Shown here: positions 24,998 to 33,687 of the stretch, piece after piece
Layout of the letters: each line of letters starts with the position of its first letter
How positions within the stretch are numbered: position 1 is the stretch's first letter
From: Neobacillus muris
GTDB taxonomy: Bacteria; Bacillota; Bacilli; Bacillales; Cytobacillaceae
DNA: 64,000 bases
Direction: 5' to 3'
Assembly: GCF_943193175.1 (NCBI RefSeq)
Contig: NZ_CALPDF010000011.1
Coordinates: forward strand, 1 to 64,000
Translations under genes and position numbers: made by a program
Notes under the pieces: generated by a model
Databases searched by the model: none
What the model saw: only the letters and a program-made list of their open reading frames with translations
What the model was told of the DNA's origin: nothing

Positions 24998-25524
24998 TAA
25001 TCTGTTGTAAACTTATACCTTAGGATGGCTGCCAGTCCTGCCCCATGGTTGAACTCACCGCTAACAATCATTTCTTTGAGTTCCTCCATGCTGATTTCAT
25101 AGAGTTCCAGTTGTTCGCTGCTGTCTAGCTTCTGCTGCGTGGGTGTTAAGCCGGCAGCGGCATATAAGAAGATTTCTTCGCTGGTAGAACCGGGAGACGG
25201 ATAGACGCTGCCGAGTTCCAGCCAGTGTTCAGCTCTATATCCAGTTTCCTCTTCCAATTCCCGCTTGGCGGCTTCCTTTGGTGAGGCATCCTCAGGGTCG
25301 ATCATGCCAGCAGGCAGCTCCCACTGCCAGCTTTTTAAGGAATGGCGATATTGCTTTATGCACAGGACTTTCTTATTTTGGTTAATCGGGAGGATACAAA
25401 CTCCCTTTGCAAAATCCACATAGGAAAACCGCTTTTGCTCCCCATTTGGCAGTTCCACTTCATCCATCGTGATTTCAAACCGGTCGGCCGTCTGTTTGGT
25501 CGAATGATTTACTTTCCATACCAT
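24997..25524 (-). CDS. NUDIX hydrolase (ADP-ribose pyrophosphatase type)
   Basis: A 175-residue NUDIX enzyme. The Nudix box is complete: GMIDPEDASPKEAAKRELEE followed by ETGY. The upstream QYRHSLKSWQWELPAG and downstream SPGSTSEEIFLYAA are typical of ADP-ribose pyrophosphatases (NudF-like), which cleave ADP-ribose to AMP and ribose-5-phosphate. It is a single gene with GAGGTGAAG before the ATG. A REP-like palindrome abuts the stop codon. Confidence 0.9.
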   Translation of the reverse strand: MVWKVNHSTKQTADRFEITMDEVELPNGEQKRFSYVDFAKGVCILPINQNKKVLCIKQYRHSLKSWQWELPAGMIDPEDASPKEAAKRELEEETGYRAEHWLELGSVYPSPGSTSEEIFLYAAAGLTPTQQKLDSSEQLELYEISMEELKEMIVSGEFNHGAGLAAILRYKFTTD

Positions 25525-25989
25525 ACTTCTTCACCTCGCTGGATACTATTGTATCACGAGTAGGCTATTTTATCTCCAAGGCGATTGGCGGTCCGTTTGA
25601 ATCAAATCGTTTTCCCTGGTTAGGATGGCAAAAGCACGAAAACAACGCTGGAAATTTCAAACCCTTAGACCAGACTTTCAGAAGCCTTTTCGTTTCCCGC
25701 TTCTATCAGCCTACCTTTTCACGCTCACTTGAAGATGATAAAGTGTAAAGCATGAAAGGTTTAATTTAGAGGGAATTTATTAAAGCCAAGACGTCTATGT
25801 ATACAAAGACTTTACATGTTCTTTACACCGAGTTTAAAAATGGACATTCTTTCCCCGATATAATAGAGATAAACCCTTTAATTATACGAGGCAGGTTGAA
25901 TGATAGAATAACTGTTTCCGGCTGGTTTCGCTTGTTTATCTATAAGCCCATCCAGTTTGAGTGTAAAACACTTTTAAGGAGAGCGGATT
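25525..25989. other. 465-bp intergenic stretch
   Basis: It separates the NUDIX gene and the divergent PAP2 gene. I see a -10-like GATATAATAG at about 25857 but no matching -35. Short open frames here lack ribosome binding sites. Nothing else is recognisable. Confidence 0.6.
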
Positions 25990-26523
25990 ATGATAAGAAT
26001 TTTACATGTGCTATATGGTTTTGAGTGCCGAATTTTCCATAAGATTAATCGTCATTTTGAACGGGTTTGGCTGAATCTGTTTTTTCGGACAGTTACCCAT
26101 CTAGGCGGAGCAAGATTCACCATATCTGCTTCCATCCTGTTGTACTTGTTATCATGGTCCAGGGAAACCCGGCTGCTTGCAATTGCCGGCGCCCTTGCTT
26201 TATCTGCAAGCCATATACCGGTTCAAATTGCCAAAGTGCTGTTTCCCAGAAAAAGGCCCTATCTGACATTAGATAGCACCAAGTTTCCTGAAAATCCGCT
26301 AAAGGATCACTCTTTTCCTTCCGGTCATACAACAGCCATATTCGCTATTTTGACTCCCTATATCTTATCCGTGCCTCAGATTGCTTTCCTTCTCATCCTA
26401 TTGGGTCTTAGTGTAGGTTTGTCACGAATCTACCTGGGGCTCCACTATCCATCGGATGTTCTGGTTGGCGCCTTTCTCGGCGCATTTGCCGGTTGCTTAA
26501 GTTACTTGTTATTGTGCATATAA
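25990..26523 (+). CDS. PAP2-family phosphatase (undecaprenyl-diphosphatase-like)
   Basis: A 177-residue membrane protein with the three PAP2 active-site motifs: KVLFPRKRP (KxxxxxxRP), PSGHTTAI (PSGH) and SRIYLGLHYPSDV (SRxxxxxHxxxD). Four or five membrane segments surround them. Relatives such as BcrC and YodM remove phosphate from undecaprenyl pyrophosphate or related lipids outside the membrane, recycling the cell-wall carrier. Which lipid is used here is not evident. The start has AAGGAGAGCGGATT before ATG. It is a single gene ending at a strong two-way terminator. Confidence 0.9.
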   Translation: MIRILHVLYGFECRIFHKINRHFERVWLNLFFRTVTHLGGARFTISASILLYLLSWSRETRLLAIAGALALSASHIPVQIAKVLFPRKRPYLTLDSTKFPENPLKDHSFPSGHTTAIFAILTPYILSVPQIAFLLILLGLSVGLSRIYLGLHYPSDVLVGAFLGAFAGCLSYLLLCI

Positions 26524-26610
26524 GAAAAGCGCGGGCACCTTGGTCAGTGCCGTATGCCAGGAGCTTGGCAATTCTCAAATTCTAAAACTTTTATACTTAT
26601 CAAATAAATA

Positions 26611-26663
26611 AGGACGGCTCTTCCTGCTTCCCTTTCATAAGAAGAAGCAGAAAGAGCCGTCCT
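26611..26663 (+). terminator. Two-way terminator between PAP2 and queF genes
   Basis: AGGACGGCTCTT-CTGCTTC pairs with GAAGCAG-AAGAGCCGTCCT, about 19 bp with one mismatch. It lies between convergent genes, with T-rich sequence on the plus side. Confidence 0.85.
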
Positions 26664-26688
26664 CTCTTTGCTTTTATTTTGTTCCCTC

Positions 26689-27189
26689 TTAGCGGTTATC
26701 CACCTTTTCAGGGTAAAGGTCATGGTTCATCAACCGGAAATCGGCCATTTTTTCGTATTTAGTTCCCGGTTTCCCGTAATTGCACCACGGGTCAATCGAA
26801 ATGCCGCCGCGAGGAGTGAACTTGCCCCAAACCTCAATATATCGGGGATCCAATAACTGAATCAGATCATTCATGATGATATTGACACAGTCTTCATGGA
26901 AATCGCCATGATTTCTAAAGCTGAATAAATACAGCTTTAGAGATTTGCTTTCCACGATTTTTTTATCCGGAATATAGGAGATATAAATCGTCGCGAAATC
27001 CGGCTGGCGGGTCAGCGGGCAAAGACTGGTAAACTCAGGACAGTTAAATTTCACAAAATAATCGCGGCCCGTATGAAGATTATCGACTGCCTCCAAAACC
27101 TCAGGCGCATAATCAAATGAATATTCAGTGCCTTGATTACCTAATAAAGTTAACTCTTTTAATCCTTGTTCTGATGTACGTCCAGACAT
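26689..27189 (-). CDS. queF: NADPH-dependent 7-cyano-7-deazaguanine reductase
   Basis: A 166-residue tunnel-fold enzyme that reduces preQ0 to preQ1 for queuosine modification of tRNA. The nucleophile is Cys57 in [12 protein letters not shown], and the QueF motif [20 protein letters not shown] binds NADPH. The length is that of the short type-I QueF. It is not next to queCDE here, so it forms its own unit. A preQ1-I riboswitch and terminator lie upstream, and the ribosome binding site (AGGAGG, 7 nt before ATG) is part of another hairpin. Confidence 0.97.
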   Translation of the reverse strand: MSGRTSEQGLKELTLLGNQGTEYSFDYAPEVLEAVDNLHTGRDYFVKFNCPEFTSLCPLTRQPDFATIYISYIPDKKIVESKSLKLYLFSFRNHGDFHEDCVNIIMNDLIQLLDPRYIEVWGKFTPRGGISIDPWCNYGKPGTKYEKMADFRLMNHDLYPEKVDNR

Positions 27190-27196
27190 AAAAAAA

Positions 27197-27230
27197 CCTC
27201 CTGCAATGTATTAGCATGTTAAACAGGAGG
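27197..27230 (-). promoter_or_regulatory. Hairpin that pairs with the queF ribosome binding site
   Basis: On the minus strand CCTCCTG pairs with CAGGAGG (7 bp, 20-nt loop). The right arm is the queF Shine-Dalgarno, followed by TTTTTTT and ATG. It would hide the ribosome binding site and also resembles a weak terminator. Confidence 0.55.
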
Positions 27231-27277
27231 GTTCACTCTCAAGCAATCTATAGGCAAACTACTCGGATTTCAGCAAA

Positions 27278-27306
27278 ATAAAAAGCCACATCCGTATGGA
27301 CATGGC
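27278..27306 (-). terminator. preQ1 riboswitch expression-platform terminator
   Basis: On the minus strand GCCATGTCC pairs with GGATGTGGC around ATAC and ends in TTTTTATTTT. It lies 15 nt after the preQ1-I aptamer. ATGGATTC-type bases after the aptamer can pair with part of it as an antiterminator. Confidence 0.85.
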
Positions 27307-27320
27307 GTAATGTCATGAAT

Positions 27321-27361
27321 CCATAGTTTTTTATAGAGGGTTTCAGCTATGAACCTCTCCC
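27321..27361 (-). ncRNA. preQ1-I riboswitch aptamer
   Basis: On the minus strand AGAGGTTCATAGCTGAAACC is followed by CTCTATAAAAAACTA. This is the preQ1 class I pattern: an AGAGG/CCTCT stem, a loop with the conserved TTC-TAGCT, and the A-rich tail that folds back as a pseudoknot. It precedes queF, whose product makes preQ1, so it is a feedback switch. Confidence 0.92.
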
Positions 27362-27448
27362 GTTCAAGTCGGGTACTCACTTCCACTATATGATAAAGAA
27401 CAAACTCTCATTCGTCAAACCTTATTTCACAAAAAACTTCACCATAGC

Positions 27449-27461
27449 GGGGACTGTCCCC
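27449..27461 (+). repeat. Short GGGGACTGTCCCC palindrome
   Basis: A 13-bp perfect palindrome, GGGGACTGTCCCC, in the queF-side intergenic region. It is related to but distinct from the GGGGACAGGCCCC family (its AGT/ACT centre makes it symmetric). Partial versions, GGGACAGTGCGG and GGGGACAGCGCCG, occur near 12701 and 31053. Confidence 0.5.
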
Positions 27462-27473
27462 ACTAAATGCCCA

Positions 27474-27656
27474 CTAAATGACAGGGTAATATTGTTCATA
27501 TCGCGGGTTGGTGTAGAAGGGCGGCCTGTTGCCGATTTTAGGGAGTTGGAATGGGTGTGGATTGGAGTTGTATAATATTTTCACTTTTTCATCGGAATGG
27601 TTGATTAGCAAGAATTTTATTTCTGGCCTGTATTGCAGGTATTGCAGGTATTGCAT
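27474..27656 (-). CDS. Small Tyr/Pro/Asn-rich protein (60 aa), unknown
   Basis: An ORF with a good start (GGAGGG, 7 nt, ATG). The product begins with the repeat QYLQYLQY, has an ordinary central segment ([18 protein letters not shown]) and ends in a Pro/Tyr/Asn-rich tail ([20 protein letters not shown]). Such composition occurs in small spore-coat proteins of Bacillus, but that is only a guess. I do not recognise a family. Downstream is the GGGGACTGTCCCC palindrome. It is divergent from the SDR gene. Confidence 0.5.
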   Translation of the reverse strand: MQYLQYLQYRPEIKFLLINHSDEKVKILYNSNPHPFQLPKIGNRPPFYTNPRYEQYYPVI

Positions 27657-27814
27657 CGGGTTTCCCTCCATGTTTTTTATATTACGGTATTCATTTTGTT
27701 GATGTCCTGAGCGCGTACAGGTTGAAATTTCTGCAATTTGCGCTGTTTTGCCAGGCACGATATTCGCCCATTAGTCATAATGTATCGCAAATTGCTTTAT
27801 TGAGGAGGATGCTT

Positions 27815-28744
27815 GTGCCTAACGATCGACCAACTCATCCCGCTGAACCATCCTATCCCCTATACCCCCATTATGGTAAAATTACTCGCTATGAGGACGT
27901 TCCGATTACCGTTCCAGAACAGCGCCAGCTTCGCCAGCCCGGTGTCGAAGGCTTAATGGTCCCAAGACCGATCATTGAAAATCCCAACTATCGCGGCAGC
28001 AGCAAACTGGCCGGAAAAACCGCACTGATTACGGGCGGGGACAGCGGCATTGGTGCAGCCGTTGCGATTGCATTTGCCAAAGAAGGTGCCGATGTCGCCA
28101 TTTCTTATTTAGACGAGCACGAGGATGCCAACCGGACCAAAGCAAGAATTGAAGAGCTGGGACAGCAGTGCTTACTGCTGCCTGGTGATTTACGGAATAA
28201 ACAGCAATGTGTTGATAACGTGGAACATACCATTCAAACCTTCGGCAAACTCGATGTCCTAGTCAACCATGCAGGGGTCCAATTCCAGCAATTAAGCCTG
28301 TTGGATATTACCGATGAACAGTTTGACACGACATTTAAGGTCAATGTCTATTCCCACTTTTATACGACCCGCCAAGCCCTGCATTATTTAAAGGCAGGGA
28401 GTTCGATTATCAATACAGCCTCCTTCGTGGCCTATTACGGAAATGATCAGCTGATTGATTATTCTGCTACTAAAGCTGCAAATGTTGGTTTTACACGGGC
28501 ATTAGCCAATAATTTAATTAAGAAAGGCATCCGGGTTAACGCGGTTGCTCCTGGACGTGTCTGGACTCCGCTAATTCCAGCCAGTTTTTCAGAGGATCAA
28601 GTCGTGCTTGCGGATAATCCGATGCAGCGGCAAGGACAGCCATTCGAGCTCGCTCCAGCCTATGTTTACCTCGCCTCGGATGATTCTCGCTTTGTGACCG
28701 GTCAGACCATCCATGTGAACGGCGGAGAACAAACTTCGTCCTAA
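27815..28744 (+). CDS. SDR-family oxidoreductase
   Basis: About 309 residues of short-chain dehydrogenase/reductase type, like the Bacillus YhdF/YhxC group with an N-terminal extension (about 65 residues, Pro-rich). The NAD(P)-binding TGGDSGIG is at 73-80, the NNAG motif reads NHAG (151-154), and the catalytic residues are Ser203, Tyr216 and Lys220 (YSATK). The substrate is unknown; relatives are general-stress or spore-related dehydrogenases. The start is GTG 27815, 6 nt after AGGAGG; the ATG at 27809 directly touches that site and is unlikely. A terminator follows at 28763. Confidence 0.92.
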   Translation: MPNDRPTHPAEPSYPLYPHYGKITRYEDVPITVPEQRQLRQPGVEGLMVPRPIIENPNYRGSSKLAGKTALITGGDSGIGAAVAIAFAKEGADVAISYLDEHEDANRTKARIEELGQQCLLLPGDLRNKQQCVDNVEHTIQTFGKLDVLVNHAGVQFQQLSLLDITDEQFDTTFKVNVYSHFYTTRQALHYLKAGSSIINTASFVAYYGNDQLIDYSATKAANVGFTRALANNLIKKGIRVNAVAPGRVWTPLIPASFSEDQVVLADNPMQRQGQPFELAPAYVYLASDDSRFVTGQTIHVNGGEQTSS

Positions 28745-28762
28745 ATACCCACTATACTCCAT

Positions 28763-28796
28763 AAGGCACCATCCCATAACCGATGGTGCCTCCTTA
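28763..28796 (+). terminator. Terminator of the SDR gene
   Basis: AGGCACCATC pairs perfectly with GATGGTGCCT around 8 nt and is followed by CCTTATTTA. Confidence 0.8.
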
Positions 28797-28932
28797 TTTA
28801 CTTATTGGCGAGCCAGGCTTCGCATTTTTTTGGAAGGGCCGCCATCAATTGATACCATACATAATTTTTATTTTTCTGTAAAAAATATATAATTGATAGA
28901 AATACATCATTCATGGACAGGAAGTGTAGGAG

Positions 28933-29529
28933 TTGCACCATTTAGCTGGTTTAATTGGGCATTATGGTTATTTGGGGATTACTCTGGCTTTAATAGGAGG
29001 GATTATTGGCCTGCCGATTCCCGATGAGATTCTCCTAACCTATGTAGGCTATATTGTTTATACCGGAAAAATGTCCTTTCTGCCTTCACTGATCTTCTCG
29101 ATGATTGGTGCCTTCGGCGGGATCACTCTCAGTTACTTGTTAGGGGTTAAATTGGGGGCGCCATTCCTGCATAAGTTTGGTCCAAAACTTCATCTTACAG
29201 AGGAAAGGATTCACCGCACCAAAAGGCTTTTTGAAAAGATGGGTCCGCTGCTGCTATTTATTGGCTATTTCATCCCCGGACTACGGCATATATCAGCATA
29301 TCTAGCGGGGATCAACAGCTACAGCTATAAAAAATTTGCCCTTTTTTCTTATTCAGGTGCCATTAGCTGGTGCTTTATTTTTATCACAACCGGAAGGGTG
29401 CTAGGAGAAAACTGGACACATGTGGCAGGCTATCTTTCAAAATACAGTATTTACCTATTTTTCATACTTCTGGCTGCCTGTATTGGGGTATATACATATT
29501 GGCGGAAGAAAAGGGTCATTACCAATTAG
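28933..29529 (+). CDS. DedA family membrane protein
   Basis: A 198-residue DedA/SNARE-associated-fold membrane protein. The family signature is visible: GLPIPDEILLTYVG near residues 26-39 (reentrant loop with acidic residue) and the second motif, FIGYFIPGLRHISAYLAG, with the conserved Arg/His. Members flip lipid carriers such as undecaprenyl phosphate or phosphatidylethanolamine and affect membrane potential and antibiotic resistance. The start is TTG 28933, 8 nt after AGGAAG. It is a single gene, convergent with the TPM gene through a shared hairpin. Confidence 0.9.
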   Translation: MHHLAGLIGHYGYLGITLALIGGIIGLPIPDEILLTYVGYIVYTGKMSFLPSLIFSMIGAFGGITLSYLLGVKLGAPFLHKFGPKLHLTEERIHRTKRLFEKMGPLLLFIGYFIPGLRHISAYLAGINSYSYKKFALFSYSGAISWCFIFITTGRVLGENWTHVAGYLSKYSIYLFFILLAACIGVYTYWRKKRVITN

Positions 29530-29550
29530 ACCTGCCAGTTTGATACAAAG

Positions 29551-29589
29551 AAACAGGCTCCCAGTTTTGGTGAGCTGGAAGCCTTGTTA
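29551..29589 (+). terminator. Two-way hairpin between DedA and TPM genes
   Basis: ACAGGCT-CCAG pairs with CTGG-AGCCTTGT around about 10 nt, with one mismatch. T-rich sequence follows on both strands. Confidence 0.65.
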
Positions 29590-29613
29590 TTTGTATTAAT
29601 TTGCGTAAAGCGT

Positions 29614-30378
29614 CTACCAGCCACGGCTGGCACCGCCTCCGCCCGACGAACCGCCTCCGCCGCCCCGAGACCCCCCGCCTCCGCCTCTTCCCCCGCCGCG
29701 GGATATAATTGAAAGCAGAAAATAGGTAAGGGTTCCTCCAAAAAATTTAATATCAATAAACACTAGAACTACGACAATGAGTATAATCAGCCAAGAGGGA
29801 ATTCCCAATCCCTTATCCTGTTGATCGGTACTTTGCTGTACAGGACCCGGCTCCGCAGTCTGCTGCCCTTCTATGCCGTACTCAGTGAAAACCTCGTTTG
29901 CTAAGGCTTTGTAGGTTTCTATTACAGCACGATTGGGCTGTTGATTTTTTAGGTAAGGAATCGCATATTGATCTATGATTCTTCCTGCCTTGCCATCGGG
30001 AATTCTTCCTTCAAGACCGTATCCAACCTCCAACCTGGCTTTTCTTTCGTTCATGGCCAATACAAGCAAAACCCCATTGTCCTGCTTGCTGCCAATTCCA
30101 TATTGCCGGAATGCCTCATTTGCAAATTCCTCAATTGTCCTGTCTCCAATTGATTGGATTGTTAATACAGCTACTTGAGCAGTTGTCTGGTCTTCAATGC
30201 TTCGGCCCAGTTGATTAAGCTGTGATTTTTCAGTTTGGTTCAGGACCTGCGCAAAATCTTGAACATAAATATCTCCAACAGGCATGGGAACCTGAACATC
30301 CTCAGCAAAGGCACTCCGTGCGCTCAGGAAAAGGGTTAAGGACACCAAAAATATGCTGAAGACCTTCCTGGTTCTCAT
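29614..30378 (-). CDS. TPM-domain (YgcG-like) membrane protein
   Basis: A 254-residue protein with a signal peptide (about 1-25, cleaved near AFAED), a TPM domain (about 35-165, with VGYGLEGRIPDGKAGRIIDQ as the signature) and one membrane span (LIILIVVVLVFIDIKFFGG). It ends in a Gly/Ser/Arg tail. TPM domains are thought to act in membrane-protein turnover or as phosphatases; here they always accompany LemA. It overlaps the LemA gene by 4 nt, so the two are coupled. Confidence 0.9.
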   Translation of the reverse strand: MRTRKVFSIFLVSLTLFLSARSAFAEDVQVPMPVGDIYVQDFAQVLNQTEKSQLNQLGRSIEDQTTAQVAVLTIQSIGDRTIEEFANEAFRQYGIGSKQDNGVLLVLAMNERKARLEVGYGLEGRIPDGKAGRIIDQYAIPYLKNQQPNRAVIETYKALANEVFTEYGIEGQQTAEPGPVQQSTDQQDKGLGIPSWLIILIVVVLVFIDIKFFGGTLTYFLLSIISRGGGRGGGGGSRGGGGGSSGGGGASRGW

Positions 30379-30962
30379 CCCCCATTGCCCCCAAAATCAA
30401 CTTGGGGTGCCTCTTGTGCTTTTGGATCTGCTTGGAAGTATTCTTTTTCATCAAATCCGCCAAAGCCCGCTATAATGGAGCCCGGGAATCGTTTGACTTT
30501 TTTGTTATACTCCGCTACCTGGTCATTATAATCCTTTCGGGCTACGGCAATTCTATTTTCGGTTCCTGAGAGTTCATCCATCAGTTGGGTAAATTGCTGG
30601 TCGGCTTTAAGGTTTGGATAGTTTTCCACGACCACCAGCAATCGGCTTAACGCATTTGATAGTTCTGCATTTGCAGTCGCTTCCTCTGCCGGGGTATTGG
30701 CACCAGCCAGTCTTGCCCGGGCATCCGATACAGAGGCAATGACTTCTTTCTCATGGGACGCATAGCCCTTTACAGTATTCACCAGGTTGGGTATTAAATC
30801 CAGCCTACGCTGCAGTTGATTTTCAATTTGTGCATAAGACTGATCGACGTTTTCCTCCAGGTTCACGAAACTATTATAACTGGACATCCACATGATGCCG
30901 AGAGCAACAATGACAACGGCAATAATCCCTAGGACCATATAGCCTTTTTTCAAATTTACCAC
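30375..30962 (-). CDS. LemA family protein
   Basis: A 195-residue protein with one N-terminal membrane segment (MVLGIIAVVIVALGIMWM) and a long alpha-helical extracytoplasmic domain with the LemA signature: NSFVNLEENVDQSYAQIENQ, LQRRLDLIPNLVNTVKGYA and ESYPNLKA-like ENYPNLKADQQF. Its role is poorly known; relatives pair with TPM-domain proteins and affect envelope stress. The operon is lemA-tpm. The start is probably ATG or GTG at 30962. Confidence 0.92.
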   Translation of the reverse strand: MVNLKKGYMVLGIIAVVIVALGIMWMSSYNSFVNLEENVDQSYAQIENQLQRRLDLIPNLVNTVKGYASHEKEVIASVSDARARLAGANTPAEEATANAELSNALSRLLVVVENYPNLKADQQFTQLMDELSGTENRIAVARKDYNDQVAEYNKKVKRFPGSIIAGFGGFDEKEYFQADPKAQEAPQVDFGGNGG

Positions 30963-31052
30963 TCTCCCTTCTACTATTAGTATATATCACCGCCAAAAAA
31001 TCTTACTAAAATGACCAATTTTTTCAAACCATGCGTTTATGCTTTAGAATAT

Positions 31053-31066
31053 GGGGACAGCGCCGA
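31053..31066 (+). repeat. Partial GGGGACAG repeat
   Basis: GGGGACAGCGCCG between lemA and the NRDE gene. It looks like half of the short palindrome family seen at 27449. A similar fragment, GGGACAGTGCGG, is at 12702-12713. Confidence 0.4.
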
Positions 31067-31070
31067 ACAA

Positions 31071-31106
31071 AAAAAGCACCTAGAAAATTCCTTTTCCAGG
31101 TACCTC
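31071..31106 (-). terminator. Terminator of the NRDE-family gene
   Basis: On the minus strand AGGTACCTGGAAAA pairs with TTTTCTAGGTGCT (one mismatch) and is followed by TTTTTTT. Confidence 0.8.
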
Positions 31107-31116
31107 TTATCCTTCT

Positions 31117-31869
31117 TTAAATACGTATTTGAAAACTCTGCTCCCCCGCATGGCCGGCTGTAAAAACCCGCTCTATGTATTGGATTTCCTGATTTGACAT
31201 TAACAGCACCGTGGAACTTCTTGTTCCATAATGCTCACTCTTGATAAATAACGGCGATAATATTCGCTCTAATTCTAACGATACACCCGTTTGCGGGAGC
31301 CGGTCATCAGGAGCGGGGTCACTGTTTTGAAGAAGCTTGAAAAGTTCATCCACTAAGATTTCCCGGCTTCCGTTAATCACCTTGGACAACTCCGCCTTCC
31401 CTTTCACTACTTTTGGCCATTCCGTGTCCAATAAATGGTTACTGACCCCATAAATTCCCGGCTCCAACCGTATTAGATTCTTGTCAATATTTGAAAAATA
31501 ATAAAGCCCATCCGTGCCGCCTGCTATTAAATTATATCCAGGATACCAATCTGAGCGGTTTTTTAAGCCCTTCATATAAATATCTAAATTTGAAGCTTTT
31601 AATGCCTCTGCCACAAGCTCCCCGCGTGAGCGCTTCCCTTCTGTGGATTCCTTTGGATTACGATAATTTGTCAAGGCGGCAAATCGTCCATCCTTCGTAA
31701 CCCCCATCCATGTACCCATTTTTTCTAAATCCCTGCCTGCCAAAATATGAGGCTCGTCCTCCCAATAGTACGCTGGTGCCGTAGGACGCTCGTAAGACTC
31801 ATCCCGGTTCGCAGCTATCACCAGCTTGTACACTGGGTGAACCTGATAGGCAAATAAGATTAAACACAT
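31117..31869 (-). CDS. NRDE family protein (TANGO2-like)
   Basis: A 250-residue protein whose N-terminus MCLILFAYQ places Cys2 as the likely N-terminal nucleophile after methionine removal. The NRDE motif itself appears as AANRDESYERPT (about residues 20-31), then GTWMGVTKDGRFAALTNYR, all typical of TANGO2/DUF833. The eukaryotic member is linked to lipid or haem handling, but bacterial function is unknown. The start is ATG 31869, with GGAGGTGA 5 to 7 nt upstream; the in-frame ATG 15 nt earlier overlaps this site. Confidence 0.92.
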   Translation of the reverse strand: MCLILFAYQVHPVYKLVIAANRDESYERPTAPAYYWEDEPHILAGRDLEKMGTWMGVTKDGRFAALTNYRNPKESTEGKRSRGELVAEALKASNLDIYMKGLKNRSDWYPGYNLIAGGTDGLYYFSNIDKNLIRLEPGIYGVSNHLLDTEWPKVVKGKAELSKVINGSREILVDELFKLLQNSDPAPDDRLPQTGVSLELERILSPLFIKSEHYGTRSSTVLLMSNQEIQYIERVFTAGHAGEQSFQIRI

Positions 31870-31926
31870 TCGCTTCACCTCCATTTCAACAACATGGGAT
31901 CCCTTATACCTAAGCCCTATGCTATT

Positions 31927-33573
31927 TTAGCCGGCTAACGGCAATTGAATCTGGACCAGCGTTCCTTCATTCTCTTTACTTTCGAATGTGATCGTGCCAT
32001 GGTGCTGTTTGATAATTTTGGTGCAAATCATGATCCCAAGACCCGTCCCCTTCTCCTTCAGTGTATAAAAAGGCTCTCCCAGGCGAGGCAGAATTTCTGC
32101 AGGAATGCCGCACCCTTGGTCCTTGATGGATACCATACAAATCCCCTCTTCACCTTTTCGGAGCTGGACTTGTATCTTTCCCCCTCCAGGCATTGCCTCA
32201 ATAGCATTTTTAAAAAGATTGAGGAATACTTGCTTTAACTGATTTTGTTCACAAGTGATGAAAAAGCCGCTCTCCTCTGCTGTAACACGGATCTCCACAC
32301 CATTCATGAGAGCCTGGGGAGAGATCAGCTCCACTGTGCTTTCGATCAATTCGCGTGCATCCGCAAGAACCAGCTTGACCGCCTGCGGTTTTCCTAAGGT
32401 AAGCATTTCACTGGTGATTGCCTCGATCCGCTCTAATTCATTTAACAGCAAATCGCTGTATTCAAATGTCACATTTTGTGCTTTGTACAATTGGACAAAG
32501 CCCTTTATTGTCGTTAGCGGATTACGGATTTCATGAGCGACTCCAGCGGCCAGTTCTCCTACAATGGACAGTTTTTCCGATTGCAGTAACATTTCTTCTG
32601 ATTTTTTCCGCTCGGAGATATCCCGGCTGACGATGACAATATGCTCGATAGAACCATGTTCTCCTTTGACTGGCATGCAGCGTGATTCAAATTCAATAAA
32701 GCGTCCATCCTTATGCCGGAACCGGAATTCCATGGAGTAGAATTGTTTTTTTTCAAACATTAACTGTATCGTGCTTCCAAAATTCGCTGCATCATCTGGA
32801 TGAATCCATCCGATTAATTCCATTCCCTCTAATTCCTCCAATTCATAGCCCAAAACATGTTTATGGGAAGGAGAAAAGTAGCGGATCCGGTGATCTTTAT
32901 CCATGACTTTGATCAGATCCGACGTATTTTCGGCAATCAAACGATAATTAGACTCGCTTTCCTCCACCAGCTTGTACATCGCCTTCAACCTGTCGTTAAG
33001 ACGGTACAGCTTTAAATACGACTCAATCAATAGCACCCCTAGGATGACCCCCAGCAGGACAAACAGGACATACTGGAAATGAAACAGCGGCTGCCCCCGA
33101 AAAACGTGAAAAAATCCTGGCACGGTAATCCCATAGATCACAAGATAGACCCCATACAAAATGAATGTTTTTTGTGCAGAAGGGATGCGCGGCATCAGCC
33201 AATGAACCAGCAAGCATCCGGCAGAGATGGCCGCCCAGCCAATAATAGCCGGAGCCCAATGGCCGCTGGCAGCCAATCTTGTCATCAGGGCAAGGACGCC
33301 GGCGATGAGACCCGGAATTGGACCCAAATATGCAAAACTTAGGATGATGGCAGAATAGCGGATATCGTAGGTATAGCCTTGCTGCTGGAAGGATAATTCT
33401 ATTAAAATGACAGATACAATTCCCGCATACACTCCGCCCCAGATCCGGACGTGTTTGATGGGGTTAATATTGATAAAAGACTGTATGATTAACGGTATGC
33501 TTACTAGCAGTGAAAAAATAGAGAGATTAATTATGTAATCTAGTAGAAACAAACGACTCCCACCCATATCCAT
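31927..33573 (-). CDS. Membrane PAS-domain sensor histidine kinase (KinB-like)
   Basis: A 548-residue sensor kinase without an adjacent response regulator of its own. Five or six N-terminal membrane segments (about 10-185) resemble the 5TM-LYT sensor of Bacillus KinB. A PAS domain follows (about 205-325, with EFRFRHKDGRFIEFESRCMP). The HisKA domain contains the phospho-accepting His347 in AGVAHEIRNPLTT, and HATPase_c contains NLFKNAIEAMPGGG and KEKGTGLGIMI. Orphan kinases of this build usually feed the sporulation phosphorelay through Spo0F; that is inference. The start is uncertain (ATG 33573 or 33567). Confidence 0.88.
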   Translation of the reverse strand: MDMGGSRLFLLDYIINLSIFSLLVSIPLIIQSFININPIKHVRIWGGVYAGIVSVILIELSFQQQGYTYDIRYSAIILSFAYLGPIPGLIAGVLALMTRLAASGHWAPAIIGWAAISAGCLLVHWLMPRIPSAQKTFILYGVYLVIYGITVPGFFHVFRGQPLFHFQYVLFVLLGVILGVLLIESYLKLYRLNDRLKAMYKLVEESESNYRLIAENTSDLIKVMDKDHRIRYFSPSHKHVLGYELEELEGMELIGWIHPDDAANFGSTIQLMFEKKQFYSMEFRFRHKDGRFIEFESRCMPVKGEHGSIEHIVIVSRDISERKKSEEMLLQSEKLSIVGELAAGVAHEIRNPLTTIKGFVQLYKAQNVTFEYSDLLLNELERIEAITSEMLTLGKPQAVKLVLADARELIESTVELISPQALMNGVEIRVTAEESGFFITCEQNQLKQVFLNLFKNAIEAMPGGGKIQVQLRKGEEGICMVSIKDQGCGIPAEILPRLGEPFYTLKEKGTGLGIMICTKIIKQHHGTITFESKENEGTLVQIQLPLAG

Positions 33574-33687
33574 TCTTACTCTCTATCATAAAGCAGTTGG
33601 AATGTTTTGGGAACCGTTTCCTTTATCTAACAATATAAAAAAAGAGGCGCCAATATGCTGGGCGTCCCAATTCAGTCATTTTTAAAC

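Noticed and set aside
25797-26024. A 75-codon plus-strand ORF before the PAP2 gene
   Set aside because: No ribosome binding site, no recognisable composition, and it overlaps the real start of the PAP2 gene.
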